64,000 bases of DNA from Hirschia baltica ATCC 49814 (GCF_000023785.1 NC_012982.1:3224001-3288000), one strand, 5' to 3'. Counted from the stretch's first letter, positions 25,073 to 33,896 are shown. A program made the numbers and translations. Notes: generated from the letters alone by a model not told the origin.

Positions 25073-26554
25073 ATGGCGAAAACTGTTCTTATTGTTGATG
25101 ATGATCCTACCCAACGCCGATTAATGCAAGCGGCTGTTGAACGCCAAGGATTTCGAGCGCGTCTGGTCGAAAGTGGAGACCTTGCACTAGAAGAAGCATC
25201 AGATGCTAAAAATGGTATTTCTGTTGTTTTGCTTGATCTAATTATGCCCGGTCTTTCCGGTATGGAAACACTTGAGCGTCTTTTAGAGCGTCGCCCAGAC
25301 CTACCCGTTATCGTGCTCACTGCATCTGGCGGTATTGATACAGTTGTTCAAGCTATGCGCGCAGGAGCGGTCGATTTCTTCGTCAAACCCGCTTCTCCAG
25401 AACGTATTGTCGTTTCGCTTCGCAACGCTTTAAAGGTCTCGGACCTTCGCGGTGAAGTCAAACGTCTCTCCAAGAAATCTGAAGGCACTTTAGGCTTTGA
25501 CGACATGATCGCAGGTGCACCGCTAATGCGCCAAGTCGTTCGTTTGGGACAACGTGCAGCCAAATCGAACATCCCTATCCTCATCACTGGGGAAAGCGGT
25601 GTTGGTAAAGAAGTTGCGTCTCAATGCATCCAAAGTGCATCTGAACGCGCAGGCAAACCATTTATCACCGTGAACTGTGGAGCCATCCCAGAAAACCTTG
25701 TTGAATCCATCCTTTTTGGTCACGAAAAAGGAGCATTCACGGGTGCACATGAGAAAAAACTAGGTAAATTCGCCGAAGCAGATGGCGGCACACTCTTTCT
25801 AGATGAAGTGGGTGAACTTCCCCTTGATATGCAGGTCAAACTCCTTCGCGTATTGCAAGAAGGTGAAGTCGACGCCGTTGGTTCACGCAAACCAACCAAA
25901 GTGGACGTTCGGATTATCTCAGCGACCAATAGAGATCTCGCGCAAGCTGTCTCAGAAGGCCGCTTCCGTGAAGATCTGTATTACCGCTTGAATGTATTCC
26001 CAATCGAAATGCCGTCTCTGCGCGATCGCAAAGAAGACCTACCGGCATTGGTTGATCACTTTATTCGCCGCTTCAACGCACAAGAAGGCATGTCAATTAC
26101 AGGTGCGTCCTTGGAAACAATGGGCATGATTGCAGCGCATGACTGGCCTGGAAACGTACGCCAGCTGGAAAACTCAATCTTCCGCGCAATGATATTGTCA
26201 GAAGGCGACGAATTACAGCCTGTTGATTTCCCTCATATTTCTGGCCTTACACCAAATTACGAGATATTAAAAACACCAAATAATGGTGCAAGCATATCGG
26301 ATGCAGCCACAACAGCGACACAGCTCAACAGCCCACTTGGCGGTCCTGTCTCCATTGTCGATGACAATGGTGAATTACGCCCCCTAGAAAGTGTTGAACG
26401 CGACCTAATCCAATACGCAATTGATCTATATTCAGGGCACATGTCACAAGTGGCTAGACGCCTTGGGATTGGTCGCTCAACCTTGTATCGCAAAGTGCGC
26501 GAATATGATCTGCGCGTACGCGATGATGAGGAAGAAGATCTAAACGTCGGCTAA
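25073..26554 (+). CDS. Sigma-54-dependent response regulator, TacA-like (NtrC family)
   Basis: 493 residues from ATG 25073; two further in-frame ATGs lie upstream at 25058 and 25061. Receiver domain 1-120 with phospho-acceptor Asp55 (VVLLDLIMPG) and Lys105 (FFVKP); AAA+ domain with Walker A GESGVGKE, the sigma-54 loop GAFTGA and Walker B TLFLDE; C-terminal Fis-type HTH (GHMSQVARRLGIGRSTLYRK). The overall layout and C-terminus are like Caulobacter TacA, the regulator of stalk and polar genes fed by the ShkA-ShpA relay. No kinase is adjacent, which supports an orphan regulator such as TacA. Other NtrC-family members remain possible. Confidence 0.85.
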   Translation: MAKTVLIVDDDPTQRRLMQAAVERQGFRARLVESGDLALEEASDAKNGISVVLLDLIMPGLSGMETLERLLERRPDLPVIVLTASGGIDTVVQAMRAGAVDFFVKPASPERIVVSLRNALKVSDLRGEVKRLSKKSEGTLGFDDMIAGAPLMRQVVRLGQRAAKSNIPILITGESGVGKEVASQCIQSASERAGKPFITVNCGAIPENLVESILFGHEKGAFTGAHEKKLGKFAEADGGTLFLDEVGELPLDMQVKLLRVLQEGEVDAVGSRKPTKVDVRIISATNRDLAQAVSEGRFREDLYYRLNVFPIEMPSLRDRKEDLPALVDHFIRRFNAQEGMSITGASLETMGMIAAHDWPGNVRQLENSIFRAMILSEGDELQPVDFPHISGLTPNYEILKTPNNGASISDAATTATQLNSPLGGPVSIVDDNGELRPLESVERDLIQYAIDLYSGHMSQVARRLGIGRSTLYRKVREYDLRVRDDEEEDLNVG

Positions 26555-26612
26555 TTAAAATTTTTATCAAAGCGTTCAGCCTTGAATGATTTTATGTGTT
26601 AGGTGATCTTGG

Positions 26613-26637
26613 CGCGTGTGAAGTCCAATCACACGCG
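26613..26637 (+). promoter_or_regulatory. Perfect 9-bp hairpin between the TacA-like gene and the ABC transporter genes
   Basis: CGCGTGTGA (26613-26621) and TCACACGCG (26629-26637) are exact inverse copies around AGTCCAA. There is no adjacent T-run (the next one is at 26652-26657), so it is either a poor terminator for the regulator gene or an operator/5' leader hairpin of the exporter operon. Confidence 0.5.
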
Positions 26638-26658
26638 TTAAGTAATTCTGGATTTTTT

Positions 26659-27627
26659 ATGAACGCCCCAAATATAAACGCCCAGTCACCACTTGAACTT
26701 CGCGCAACAAGCAAGTTTTTCAAGGGAAAAGCTGCGGTAAAAGATATGTCCTTCAGCGCTCCCAAAGGGCAAATATTGGGGTTTCTTGGCCCAAATGGAG
26801 CCGGCAAGTCCACAAGCCTGCGTATCGCTCTTGGCGTTCTCTCTCCAGATAGCGGAGAGGCATTGCTTTTTGGTGAAAAACCCAATCTGAAAAATCTTAG
26901 ACGCGTTGGCTTTTTACCTGAAGAACGCGGCCTATACCGGAAAATGACAACACGTGCGATCATTTCCTATTATGGACGCTTAAAAGGGCTAGATCGCAAA
27001 ACCTCCCTTTCCCGTGCAGACGAAATGCTACAACGTTTTGGCCTTGGCGATCACCTAAAGACAAAAATATCCGACCTTTCCAAAGGTATGGCCCAAAAAG
27101 TCCAAATCCTATCCACACTTGTGCACAAACCCGACTTGATTATTCTTGATGAACCTTTTTCTGGGCTTGATCCCGTCAATCAACAAGACCTTGAATTACT
27201 CATCCGTGAAGAGCATGCACGCGGTGCAACGATTATTTTTTCAACTCACGTCATGGAACACGCAGAGCGTCTTTGCGACCGCTTAGTCATTATCGGCAAA
27301 GGCCAAAAACGTTTTGACGGCACTATAGATGAAGCCATGAGCCTGATCCCTGAAACAGCCGATATCAGCACAGAAGGTAATTTTGACCTTCATGCTGCGT
27401 TGGAAAAATCAGGCTTCACTTCTTCATATGATAAGGAAGATGAGACCGGAAAACACTGGCGCATAGACCTTTCACACGGTGAACGCGCTCAAGACGTGTT
27501 ACGCGCAGCGATCAATGCAGGTGCACCTATCACCTCATTCACACCGCACCGCGCCAAATTACGCGACGTTTTCGTCTCCCTTGTTGGTGAAGATGAAAGC
27601 CCTGCCGAGACTGAGGAAAACCACTAA
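26659..27627 (+). CDS. ABC exporter ATP-binding protein (NatA-like)
   Basis: 322 residues from ATG 26659 (an upstream in-frame TTG at 26596 would place the hairpin at 26613 inside the gene). Walker A GPNGAGKST, signature LSKGMAQKVQ, Walker B LIILDEPFSGLDP and the switch histidine in FSTHVMEHAE. The C-terminal 80 residues are the extension typical of NatA/DrrA-type exporters. It energises the membrane partner encoded next, sharing one base with it (TAATG at 27625-27629). Likely substrates are sodium ions or hydrophobic compounds, but this cannot be read from the sequence. Confidence 0.9.
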   Translation: MNAPNINAQSPLELRATSKFFKGKAAVKDMSFSAPKGQILGFLGPNGAGKSTSLRIALGVLSPDSGEALLFGEKPNLKNLRRVGFLPEERGLYRKMTTRAIISYYGRLKGLDRKTSLSRADEMLQRFGLGDHLKTKISDLSKGMAQKVQILSTLVHKPDLIILDEPFSGLDPVNQQDLELLIREEHARGATIIFSTHVMEHAERLCDRLVIIGKGQKRFDGTIDEAMSLIPETADISTEGNFDLHAALEKSGFTSSYDKEDETGKHWRIDLSHGERAQDVLRAAINAGAPITSFTPHRAKLRDVFVSLVGEDESPAETEENH

Positions 27628-29093
27628 TGATCCGCTCAATCTGGCTTGTCGCAAGACGCGAATATCTTGGCTATGTCTCTGCATTGGGATTCTGGCTTGG
27701 CCTTATTCTGACACCACTTGGTCTGGCAGTGGGTGTGCTTGTGCCCGGCATGATCATGAAAGCTCAACCCGCACGCTATTATGCCGTGGTCGACACCCAA
27801 GATAGCCTGCAAGAAGCATTGGATTGGCAGTTTGAAAGCTGGCAAAGCAGCGATACTAAAATGATGCTCCGCCAATCCCTATCCACGACATCTCCAGCGG
27901 AAAAACGCAGAATAATCAACGTCTTTGAAAAAGCTTATGCGGAAGGCTCTTCTCCCCAAGAAGCATTAGACAAGGCCGACGCGCCCCTGCATTTAAAAGC
28001 CTCCCCGATTAATTTTCATCCTATCAAACTACCTAATAAATCAGTTGAAGAGGTGGAAAAAATTCTGACATCAGGTCAGACATTTAACGGCCCTGTTGGA
28101 AGACACACATTGTTTGCCGCCATCATCGTCAATCGCGACCAAATCGGCAATATTGCCAGTGTTGATTACATCTCACCAGATATTGTAAATTCAGAATTAA
28201 AACAAGCCGTTACAGGCGCACTCAAATACCTAGCTAGACTAGAATTGTTTAAAAGCGTTGGCGTCACGCCCACTGAAATTAGAAATGCAGACGCAGATAT
28301 CCCCTCTCTATTCGTGCGCAAACCGGGCTCACTTGAACCCAATGAGAACCAAAGCAGCGAAGTCACACTCACCGATCGCGCGCCCTTTGTCGCGGCGACC
28401 AGCATAGCAATTGCGTTATGGCTTTTGATATTTTCGGTGGTGAATTTTCTACTGACCGGCACGATAGAAGAGCGCTCGAACAAAATTTTCGATAGCCTAC
28501 TTACAAGCGTCAGCGTCACAGACTTACTCTCGGGCAAATTATTAGGCGTGCTTATGTTATCCGCCACTCTTCTATGTGCGTGGATGTTAATGGCGACATG
28601 GGCAGCCCTATACGCAGATCAAGCCATCAGCCCAGCCGCGTGGGAATTTGCGCAAGCTGCACTAGACCCAGCACTCATATTGCCCGCTTTAGCAGGCTTT
28701 CTAGCTGGATACCTTCTGTATGGCGCAGTCTTTCTTGCCCTCGGCGCAATGTGCGACACTATCCAAGAGGCTCAAGCGCTTGCAACACCGCTTATTCTGT
28801 TGCTGACAACGCCCTTATTCATCATCATTATGGCTTTGCAAAATCCCGCTTCAGGCTTTGTCTTCATTATGAGCTGGGTGCCGCCCCTCACGCCATTTTT
28901 GATGATATTACGCGCCCCATTAGAGCCACCTCTTATAGAAGTCCTAGGTCATCTCGCATTAATGCTAGTATCCACTTCCATTGCTTTATGGTGCTCAATT
29001 CGGGTTTATCGCGCCGGTGCAGTTAATGGATTCGGTGTGAAAGAGATTGTTAGCTTCTTTAAAAAGAAAACCATGGGTAAATCAAAGTTATAA
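27627..29093 (+). CDS. ABC-2 type exporter permease (NatB-like)
   Basis: 488 residues. One helix near the N-terminus (about 18-42), an extracytoplasmic domain of about 200 residues, then five or six helices (about 258-470), the ABC-2 layout of NatB/YhaP proteins. EERSNKIFDSLLTS (after helix 2) is the coupling-helix signature of this family. Translation is coupled to the ATPase gene. Its stop codon overlaps the stop codon of the converging isochorismatase-like gene: both lie in the palindrome TTATAA at 29088-29093. Confidence 0.9.
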   Translation: MIRSIWLVARREYLGYVSALGFWLGLILTPLGLAVGVLVPGMIMKAQPARYYAVVDTQDSLQEALDWQFESWQSSDTKMMLRQSLSTTSPAEKRRIINVFEKAYAEGSSPQEALDKADAPLHLKASPINFHPIKLPNKSVEEVEKILTSGQTFNGPVGRHTLFAAIIVNRDQIGNIASVDYISPDIVNSELKQAVTGALKYLARLELFKSVGVTPTEIRNADADIPSLFVRKPGSLEPNENQSSEVTLTDRAPFVAATSIAIALWLLIFSVVNFLLTGTIEERSNKIFDSLLTSVSVTDLLSGKLLGVLMLSATLLCAWMLMATWAALYADQAISPAAWEFAQAALDPALILPALAGFLAGYLLYGAVFLALGAMCDTIQEAQALATPLILLLTTPLFIIIMALQNPASGFVFIMSWVPPLTPFLMILRAPLEPPLIEVLGHLALMLVSTSIALWCSIRVYRAGAVNGFGVKEIVSFFKKKTMGKSKL

Positions 29094-29648
29094 AAGACTG
29101 TCCAACACCAATTGAGCGCTCACAATCTGGCAATATTCACCCGCTAGATTTGCAAGCGACATCGCGTGCACCTCTTCGGCGCTCCTCTCCACGCCATTCC
29201 AATCAGTTTGATTGTGCGTAAAGCAGGCATCTTCGATAAGTAAAATATTCAAGCCAAGGTTCGCGCCATGGCGCACACTTGTTTCAATTGAATTATTGGT
29301 TTTGACGCCGCACAGAAACACTTGTTCAATACCTTGCGATCGTAGCATCACATCAAAACCAGTGCCTACAAACGCACTATGTGTATTTTTGCCGATAATG
29401 GTTTCGCCAGCTAAGGGCAAAACATCTTCTTTAAAAGCATGTGTCGGGCTATCAGGCCGGTATCCAGACCCAACTTCATTTGAATCATGACGAACGTGGA
29501 AAACTGGACGAGATGTTTGCCTCCATGCACGAAGCAAATGGCTCATTTTCGCTTCTGCATCAGGATTATTGCGGACACCCCAAACAGGTAAATCTATTGC
29601 TTTTTGAACATCCAGCACAACAAAAGCAGCATTTTTATCAATATACAT
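29088..29648 (-). CDS. Isochorismatase-fold hydrolase-like protein with Ser in place of the catalytic Cys
   Basis: 186 residues. The fold motifs are present: Asp13 in VLDVQKA and Lys87 in IIGKNTHSAF, two of the three residues of the cysteine-hydrolase triad. The third, normally Cys in a TN-x-C(V/I) motif, is Ser120 in GVKTNNSIETS. Either the enzyme uses serine, has an altered chemistry, or belongs to the sub-branch of this superfamily that lost cysteine hydrolase activity (EntB isochorismatase also lacks the Cys). The gene is a single unit, tail-to-tail with the ABC permease. Confidence 0.82.
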   Translation of the reverse strand: MYIDKNAAFVVLDVQKAIDLPVWGVRNNPDAEAKMSHLLRAWRQTSRPVFHVRHDSNEVGSGYRPDSPTHAFKEDVLPLAGETIIGKNTHSAFVGTGFDVMLRSQGIEQVFLCGVKTNNSIETSVRHGANLGLNILLIEDACFTHNQTDWNGVERSAEEVHAMSLANLAGEYCQIVSAQLVLDSLL

Positions 29649-29664
29649 GACTTACCCCTAGAAA

Positions 29665-29696
29665 ACAGCAAAAGCCGCTACGGCGAACCGAGCGGC
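29665..29696 (-). terminator. Rho-independent terminator of rpsU
   Basis: On the minus strand AGCGGC stem sequences (GCCGCT 29691-29696 and 29674-29679, extended by CGG/CCG with a one-base bulge) close a four-base loop and are followed by TTTTGCTGTTTT. It lies about 95 bases after the rpsU stop. Confidence 0.7.
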
Positions 29697-29790
29697 TATA
29701 TGCAGTTTGAATGATCAATCGGGTATGATCAAATGCAATATAATTGGGTTCAAGCACCAAATTCAAATGAAGGTGCTTGGCAACACCATC

Positions 29791-30009
29791 TTATCTAGCT
29801 TTAAGAAGACCTTCGCGCTGTGCGCGTTTACGTGCAAGCTTACGAGCGCGACGAACGGCTTCAGCTTTTTCACGTGCTTTCTTCTCAGAAGGCTTTTCAA
29901 AGTGGTTGCGGCGCTTCATCTCACGAAAAAGGCCTTCGCGTTGCATTTTCTTTTTTAGCGCTTTCAATGCCTGATCGACATTGTTGTCGCGGACTACGAT
30001 CTGAACGAT
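29791..30009 (-). CDS. rpsU: 30S ribosomal protein bS21, apparently with an AUC start codon
   Basis: 72 residues read from an ATC at 30009-30007: (M)[20 protein letters not shown] and the long basic tail ending [12 protein letters not shown], unmistakably alphaproteobacterial bS21. No ATG, GTG or TTG can start it: an in-frame TGA stands at 30015-30013, only ACA and ATC lie between it and the conserved VQI, and the first canonical codons inside are TTG at residue 15 and ATG at residue 22, which would cut off the conserved N-terminus. GGGAG (30022-30018) lies eight bases before the ATC, an ideal distance. bS21 helps mRNA binding by the 30S subunit. The gene is divergent from coq9, a usual neighbour. 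Confidence 0.88.
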   Translation of the reverse strand: MVQIVVRDNNVDQALKALKKKMQREGLFREMKRRNHFEKPSEKKAREKAEAVRRARKLARKRAQREGLLKAR

Positions 30010-30017
30010 TGTTCAAT

Positions 30018-30022
30018 CTCCC
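30018..30022 (-). promoter_or_regulatory. Ribosome binding site deciding the rpsU start
   Basis: GGGAG on the minus strand, with an eight-base spacer to the ATC codon at 30009. It overlaps no other usable start: a TTG at 30016-30014 is too close and in another frame. It is the main reason to believe the ATC start. Confidence 0.8.
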
Positions 30023-30175
30023 GATTTAAAAACCAATAAACACATGTGTCGCGCCTTTTAGGGGGCGTCAAATGCATCAAACTTTGCTAAACTGATTGGA
30101 CTTATACAGCCCGAAGCGGCGGATCTAGCACAAAGAATCGTGCCTGCCTACCTTTACTTGACCTGAGTCTACACC

Positions 30176-30862
30176 ATGAATGCCAAAAAATCCAATGAAT
30201 CTGATCAAATCCCGCCTTCTAAGCGGAATCTGGAAGCATTACTCAATGCTGTAATTGAAGATGCCGCTTTTGATGGATGGAATGACGAGACACTTAAAAG
30301 CGCCGCTAAGAAGCTCCAACTCAGTCAAGGTGAGATCATTCTTGCTGCCCCAGAAGGCATTACAACCCTTTTAAAGGCATGGGCAGACCGGGCAGATCTT
30401 CACACAGCAAATATTCTCAAATCCACAGACCTTTCCAAACTTAAAATAAGAGAGCGCATTGCACTTGGTGTTCGCACCCGCATCGAATTTTTGAAGGATA
30501 ACAAAGAATCTGCCCGTCGTGCATCTCACGCAATTGCTGCGCCTTGGCGTGCAGGTTTAGGCCCTAAATTAGTTTGGAATGCCGCCGATACCATTTGGGC
30601 AGCACTCAATGATAAATCCACCGATGCAAACTGGTATTCAAAAAGAATGGTTTTATCTGGCGTCATTGCCACAACGCTTTCAAACTGGCTTGCGCTGGAA
30701 GAAGACGAAAATGACAATGCATGGGACTATTTAGATGATCGCATTGAAAATGTAATGCAATTTGAAAAAGCCAAAGCCAAGGTCAAGCAAGTGACTGATA
30801 AATTTCCCAACCCTTTGGAATTGCTCAATCATCTCCCCAAAACTGGACCATTGGGCAAATAG
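30176..30862 (+). CDS. coq9: COQ9 family ubiquinone biosynthesis protein
   Basis: 228 residues, soluble, helical. The TetR-like fold of COQ9 is suggested by an N-terminal helical region (LLNAVIEDAAFDGWNDETLK) and the COQ9 signature region IRERIALGVRTRIE followed by WRAGLGPKLVWNAADTIWAAL and YSKRMVLSGVIATTLSNWL. COQ9 binds lipid and works with the hydroxylase COQ7 in ubiquinone synthesis. The gene is divergent from rpsU, an arrangement seen in other Caulobacterales. Confidence 0.9.
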   Translation: MNAKKSNESDQIPPSKRNLEALLNAVIEDAAFDGWNDETLKSAAKKLQLSQGEIILAAPEGITTLLKAWADRADLHTANILKSTDLSKLKIRERIALGVRTRIEFLKDNKESARRASHAIAAPWRAGLGPKLVWNAADTIWAALNDKSTDANWYSKRMVLSGVIATTLSNWLALEEDENDNAWDYLDDRIENVMQFEKAKAKVKQVTDKFPNPLELLNHLPKTGPLGK

Positions 30863-30877
30863 GATAAAAACATCAGA

Positions 30878-30912
30878 TTGACATTTCCCAGATATGGAAC
30901 ATTATTCCATAT
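30878..30912 (+). promoter_or_regulatory. Promoter and overlapping operator of the XRE-cupin gene, predicted leaderless transcript
   Basis: TTGACA (30878-30883), 16 bases, CATTAT (30900-30905): a good sigma-70 pair. The transcript should begin at about 30912-30913, which is the A of the start codon, and no Shine-Dalgarno is present. A perfect palindrome, ATATGGAA (30892-30899), CATTA, TTCCATAT (30105+800: 30905-30912), covers the -10 and ends at the ATG, the ideal place for autorepression by the HTH protein encoded here. Confidence 0.75.
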
Positions 30913-31497
30913 ATGAGAAATGCAGCAACAATACCTGATAATTCGCCGAGTTTTACGGATGCAGACCTCGCCCAAAGGCTGAAAGAGCTACGCGCTGAGC
31001 AAAATTGGTCCCTTGATCAGCTCGCCGAAATCTCTGGAATCAGCAGAGGAACGCTTTTCCGCCTCGAAAAAGGAGAAGTTAGCCCCACAGCCCATGTTTT
31101 AGGAAAATTATGCCCCGCCTATGGCCTGACCATGTCGCGCCTAATGGCAATGGTTGAAACCCAGTTCAGCGCCCTCATTCCTCGCGGCGAACAAAAAATA
31201 TGGTATGATGCCGATTACAGCTTCAAGCGAAAATCAGTCTCACCGCCCTCAACCAATTTATCTGGCGAAGTCATCGAATGTGAGCTCATTGCAGGTGCAA
31301 GCATCTCATATGATAAACCTCCTCGTCGGGGTCTTGAACATCATCTTATTATGCAAGCGGGCCAATTACAGGTCACAGTGGACAATGCCAAATATTCACT
31401 AAAAACGGGCGACTGCCTTCGCTACCAACTCACAGGCAGCTCACATTTTAAAGCCAATAGCGACGCAACAGCTCAATACATTCTCGTCATTATATAG
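30913..31497 (+). CDS. XRE-family transcriptional regulator with C-terminal cupin
   Basis: 194 residues. HTH at about 19-73 (LKELRAEQNWSLDQLAEISG then ISRGTLFRLEKGEVSPT), cupin barrel at about 110-194 (GLEHHLIMQAGQLQVTVD, TGDCLRYQ). This architecture (SutR/PuuR type) senses a small metabolite in the cupin and represses nearby genes. The start codon lies directly at the end of a perfect palindrome and has no ribosome site, so the message is probably leaderless. A GNAT acetyltransferase follows after 10 bases and is the likely co-regulated enzyme, perhaps modifying the sensed compound. Confidence 0.9.
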   Translation: MRNAATIPDNSPSFTDADLAQRLKELRAEQNWSLDQLAEISGISRGTLFRLEKGEVSPTAHVLGKLCPAYGLTMSRLMAMVETQFSALIPRGEQKIWYDADYSFKRKSVSPPSTNLSGEVIECELIAGASISYDKPPRRGLEHHLIMQAGQLQVTVDNAKYSLKTGDCLRYQLTGSSHFKANSDATAQYILVII

Positions 31498-31507
31498 AGA
31501 CTTTCCT

Positions 31508-32053
31508 ATGAAAACCCCTCAAATTGTCGAACTAACTTCGACAGATATTGATCAGTATATCGATAAACTTTGCACAATTTTACACGCCAATGTTCATGAT
31601 GGAGCGAGTGTCAATTTCATTGTGCCATTCAGTTTCGATGATGCAAAAAACTATTGGAAAAACAAAATCCAATCATCCATTGAGAAACAAGAACGCACTT
31701 TATGGGCCGCATTCGAAGGGGATAATCTGGCCGGCAGTGTGCAACTAGATTATTCTATGCCGCCCAATCAAAACCACAGGTGCGAAGTCTCTAAACTGAT
31801 TGTTCACCCAGATTTTCGTCGTCGGGGAATTGCCCGCAAACTCATGGCGCAAATTGAGGATAAAGCACGAGAACTTAAACGCCAACTGATTACTCTAGAT
31901 ACAGTCAAAGGCAGCAAAGCTGAACCATTATATCTATCTCTTGGATTTGAAATTGCAGGCATTTTACCCGGTTTCTCTAGACATCCAATTGAAAACCGTT
32001 TCGACGCCACAACTTATATGTATAAGAATTTAGCGGCCAAGTTTGACGGATAA
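31508..32053 (+). CDS. GNAT-family N-acetyltransferase
   Basis: 181 residues with the acetyl-CoA binding core CEVSKLIVHPDFRRRGIARK-LM (motif A: R-R-x-G-I-A) and a C-terminal YLSLGFEIAGILPGF typical of motif B. It transfers acetyl from acetyl-CoA to an amine of unknown identity. It is the second gene of a two-gene operon with the XRE-cupin regulator. Its stop codon lies three bases from that of the converging purK. Confidence 0.85.
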   Translation: MKTPQIVELTSTDIDQYIDKLCTILHANVHDGASVNFIVPFSFDDAKNYWKNKIQSSIEKQERTLWAAFEGDNLAGSVQLDYSMPPNQNHRCEVSKLIVHPDFRRRGIARKLMAQIEDKARELKRQLITLDTVKGSKAEPLYLSLGFEIAGILPGFSRHPIENRFDATTYMYKNLAAKFDG

Positions 32054-32056
32054 AAA

Positions 32057-33127
32057 CTAGCTTAAAATTTTATTGCTGTGCCCAAGTTTACGCCCCTCAC
32101 CGCCACCGCGTTTGGCATAAATACGGGGTGCAGAGCCATTTTGGGCTAATGTTTCCCAGCTAGCAATATCACGATCACCAAGCAAGTTATCCATGCGTAT
32201 ATCAACGAAGCGCTCAGGTGACGCCAAAGGCCAACCACAGACTGCGCGCATGTGTTGCTCAAACTGCCCAATCAAACATGCTTCTTCTGTCCAATGGCCC
32301 GTATTGTGAACACGCGGCGCAAACTCATTTGCAAGCAAACTTCCATCCGGCATCACAAACAGTTCAAGTGCAATTATTCCAACATATTCAAGTTGTTCTG
32401 CGAGTTTTTGACCCAATTCTTTTGCTGCCTTCCGGGTCGCGTCTGATATATTTGCAGGCAAAGTTGAGGATTTTAAAATACCACCAGCATGATCATTTTC
32501 AGGCGTATCAAAAATAGCAATCTGACCATCTTGCCCTCGTGCCACAAGCACAGAAATTTCACGCTCAAATGCGATAAAAGCCTCTAAAACAGCTGGCACT
32601 TTGCCAATCTTATCCCACGCCGCTTCTGGGTCAGAGCTTTCATCCACACGTGCCTGCCCTTTACCATCATAGCCTTCGCTACGCCCCTTCAACACACCTT
32701 TGCCTCCCAGCTTTTTCAAAGCCGGCAGAATATCTTCAGGGCCTTCGACACGGGAAAATGGTGCTGGTGGAATTCCAATCGAAGTCAAAAATTCCTTTTC
32801 TTTCAACCGGTCCTGCGAACATCCGAGCGCATTGGACTTTGGAAAAACCTGTGTTCCCGCCTTCTCTATAATGTCCAAAGTAGATGCTGGAATATTCTCA
32901 AACTCAAACGTGATGACATCACAACGTTTCGCAAATTGCACCAAACTTGCTTCATCATCATATTCTGCAACAATCACATCAGCACTGACACGAGATGCGC
33001 AACTATCTGATTCTGGAGCAAAAATAATGACATCCAGCCCCATGCGTGCAGCCGCCATGGACAACATGCGCCCTAATTGGCCACCGCCTAAAATTCCAAC
33101 AACGCCGCCAGGTGCTATTTTGTTCAC
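32057..33127 (-). CDS. purK: N5-carboxyaminoimidazole ribonucleotide synthetase
   Basis: 356 residues, ATP-grasp enzyme. The N-terminal GILGGGQLGRMLSMAAARMG nucleotide-fold motif, FEFENIPAS and the ATP-grasp segment GVLKGRSEGYDGKGQ identify PurK; the C-terminal NEFAPRVHNTGHWTEEAC carries the metal-binding residues. It makes N5-CAIR from AIR, bicarbonate and ATP in purine synthesis. It follows purE with 28 bases between and is presumably in one operon. Confidence 0.95.
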   Translation of the reverse strand: MNKIAPGGVVGILGGGQLGRMLSMAAARMGLDVIIFAPESDSCASRVSADVIVAEYDDEASLVQFAKRCDVITFEFENIPASTLDIIEKAGTQVFPKSNALGCSQDRLKEKEFLTSIGIPPAPFSRVEGPEDILPALKKLGGKGVLKGRSEGYDGKGQARVDESSDPEAAWDKIGKVPAVLEAFIAFEREISVLVARGQDGQIAIFDTPENDHAGGILKSSTLPANISDATRKAAKELGQKLAEQLEYVGIIALELFVMPDGSLLANEFAPRVHNTGHWTEEACLIGQFEQHMRAVCGWPLASPERFVDIRMDNLLGDRDIASWETLAQNGSAPRIYAKRGGGEGRKLGHSNKILS

Positions 33128-33155
33128 GAACCAAACCTACTCTATGGCTAGTATT

Positions 33156-33668
33156 TTAATCTTCAACTGTCTCAACAACAGCTTCAGTTTGCGCTTCTCT
33201 AAAAGCTGTGAGTTTCGCGGCGACTTCAGCATCATGACCAGCAATTATACTTGCTGCTAACAAGCCTGCATTTGCCGCCCCTGCATCACCTATCGCCAAT
33301 GTACCGACCGGAATACCTTTTGGCATTTGCACAATAGAATACAAACTATCAACACCTGATAATGCACGTGACTGGACAGGAACACCCAACACTGGAACAA
33401 TCGTCATCGATGCGAGCATACCTGGCAGATGCGCAGCACCGCCTGCCCCCGCAATAATAACTTTCAAACCACGATCTTGTGCTGTTTTTGCGTATTCAAT
33501 CAAGCGCTCAGGCGTACGGTGCGCTGAAACTATCTTCGTTTCATGCGGCACACCCATGCGCGTCAAATAGTCGGATGCAAGCTTCATAGTCGGCCAATCG
33601 GAACGACTTCCCATAACCACACCAACCAAAGGCTGATCAGAATTTGACAATGCTTTATCAGCGGTCAT
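33156..33668 (-). CDS. purE: N5-CAIR mutase
   Basis: 170 residues from ATG 33668, which follows GGGAGG at a normal distance; the longer reading to 33683 would hide that site. Signatures are [25 protein letters not shown] (catalytic histidine) and [12 protein letters not shown]. The octameric enzyme moves the carboxylate from N5 to C4 of the imidazole. First gene of the purE-purK pair. Confidence 0.95.
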   Translation of the reverse strand: MTADKALSNSDQPLVGVVMGSRSDWPTMKLASDYLTRMGVPHETKIVSAHRTPERLIEYAKTAQDRGLKVIIAGAGGAAHLPGMLASMTIVPVLGVPVQSRALSGVDSLYSIVQMPKGIPVGTLAIGDAGAANAGLLAASIIAGHDAEVAAKLTAFREAQTEAVVETVED

Positions 33669-33896
33669 GAAAAGGCCTCCCACAAGACGAACTGTTTAGA
33701 AAGAAACCAACGCGCATCGCATGTACATGGAATCTTGGAAGCGCGGCAGTATAGGCATAGATCGCTCTACGACAAGTGATGTAAACTGATTGAAGTGTTT
33801 ATTAAACATAATTGCAAACACCCCCTTGCATAGTTTGTTTCTTTTTCACCTAATTGGAGAGAGTGTTAGCAAAAAGTTAATTTTTAAATTATGTTG

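Noticed and set aside
24953-25114. TTG-started N-terminal extension of the M3 peptidase
   Set aside because: It would run antisense through the start of the TacA-like gene, and the family N-terminal motif already follows ATG 24952.
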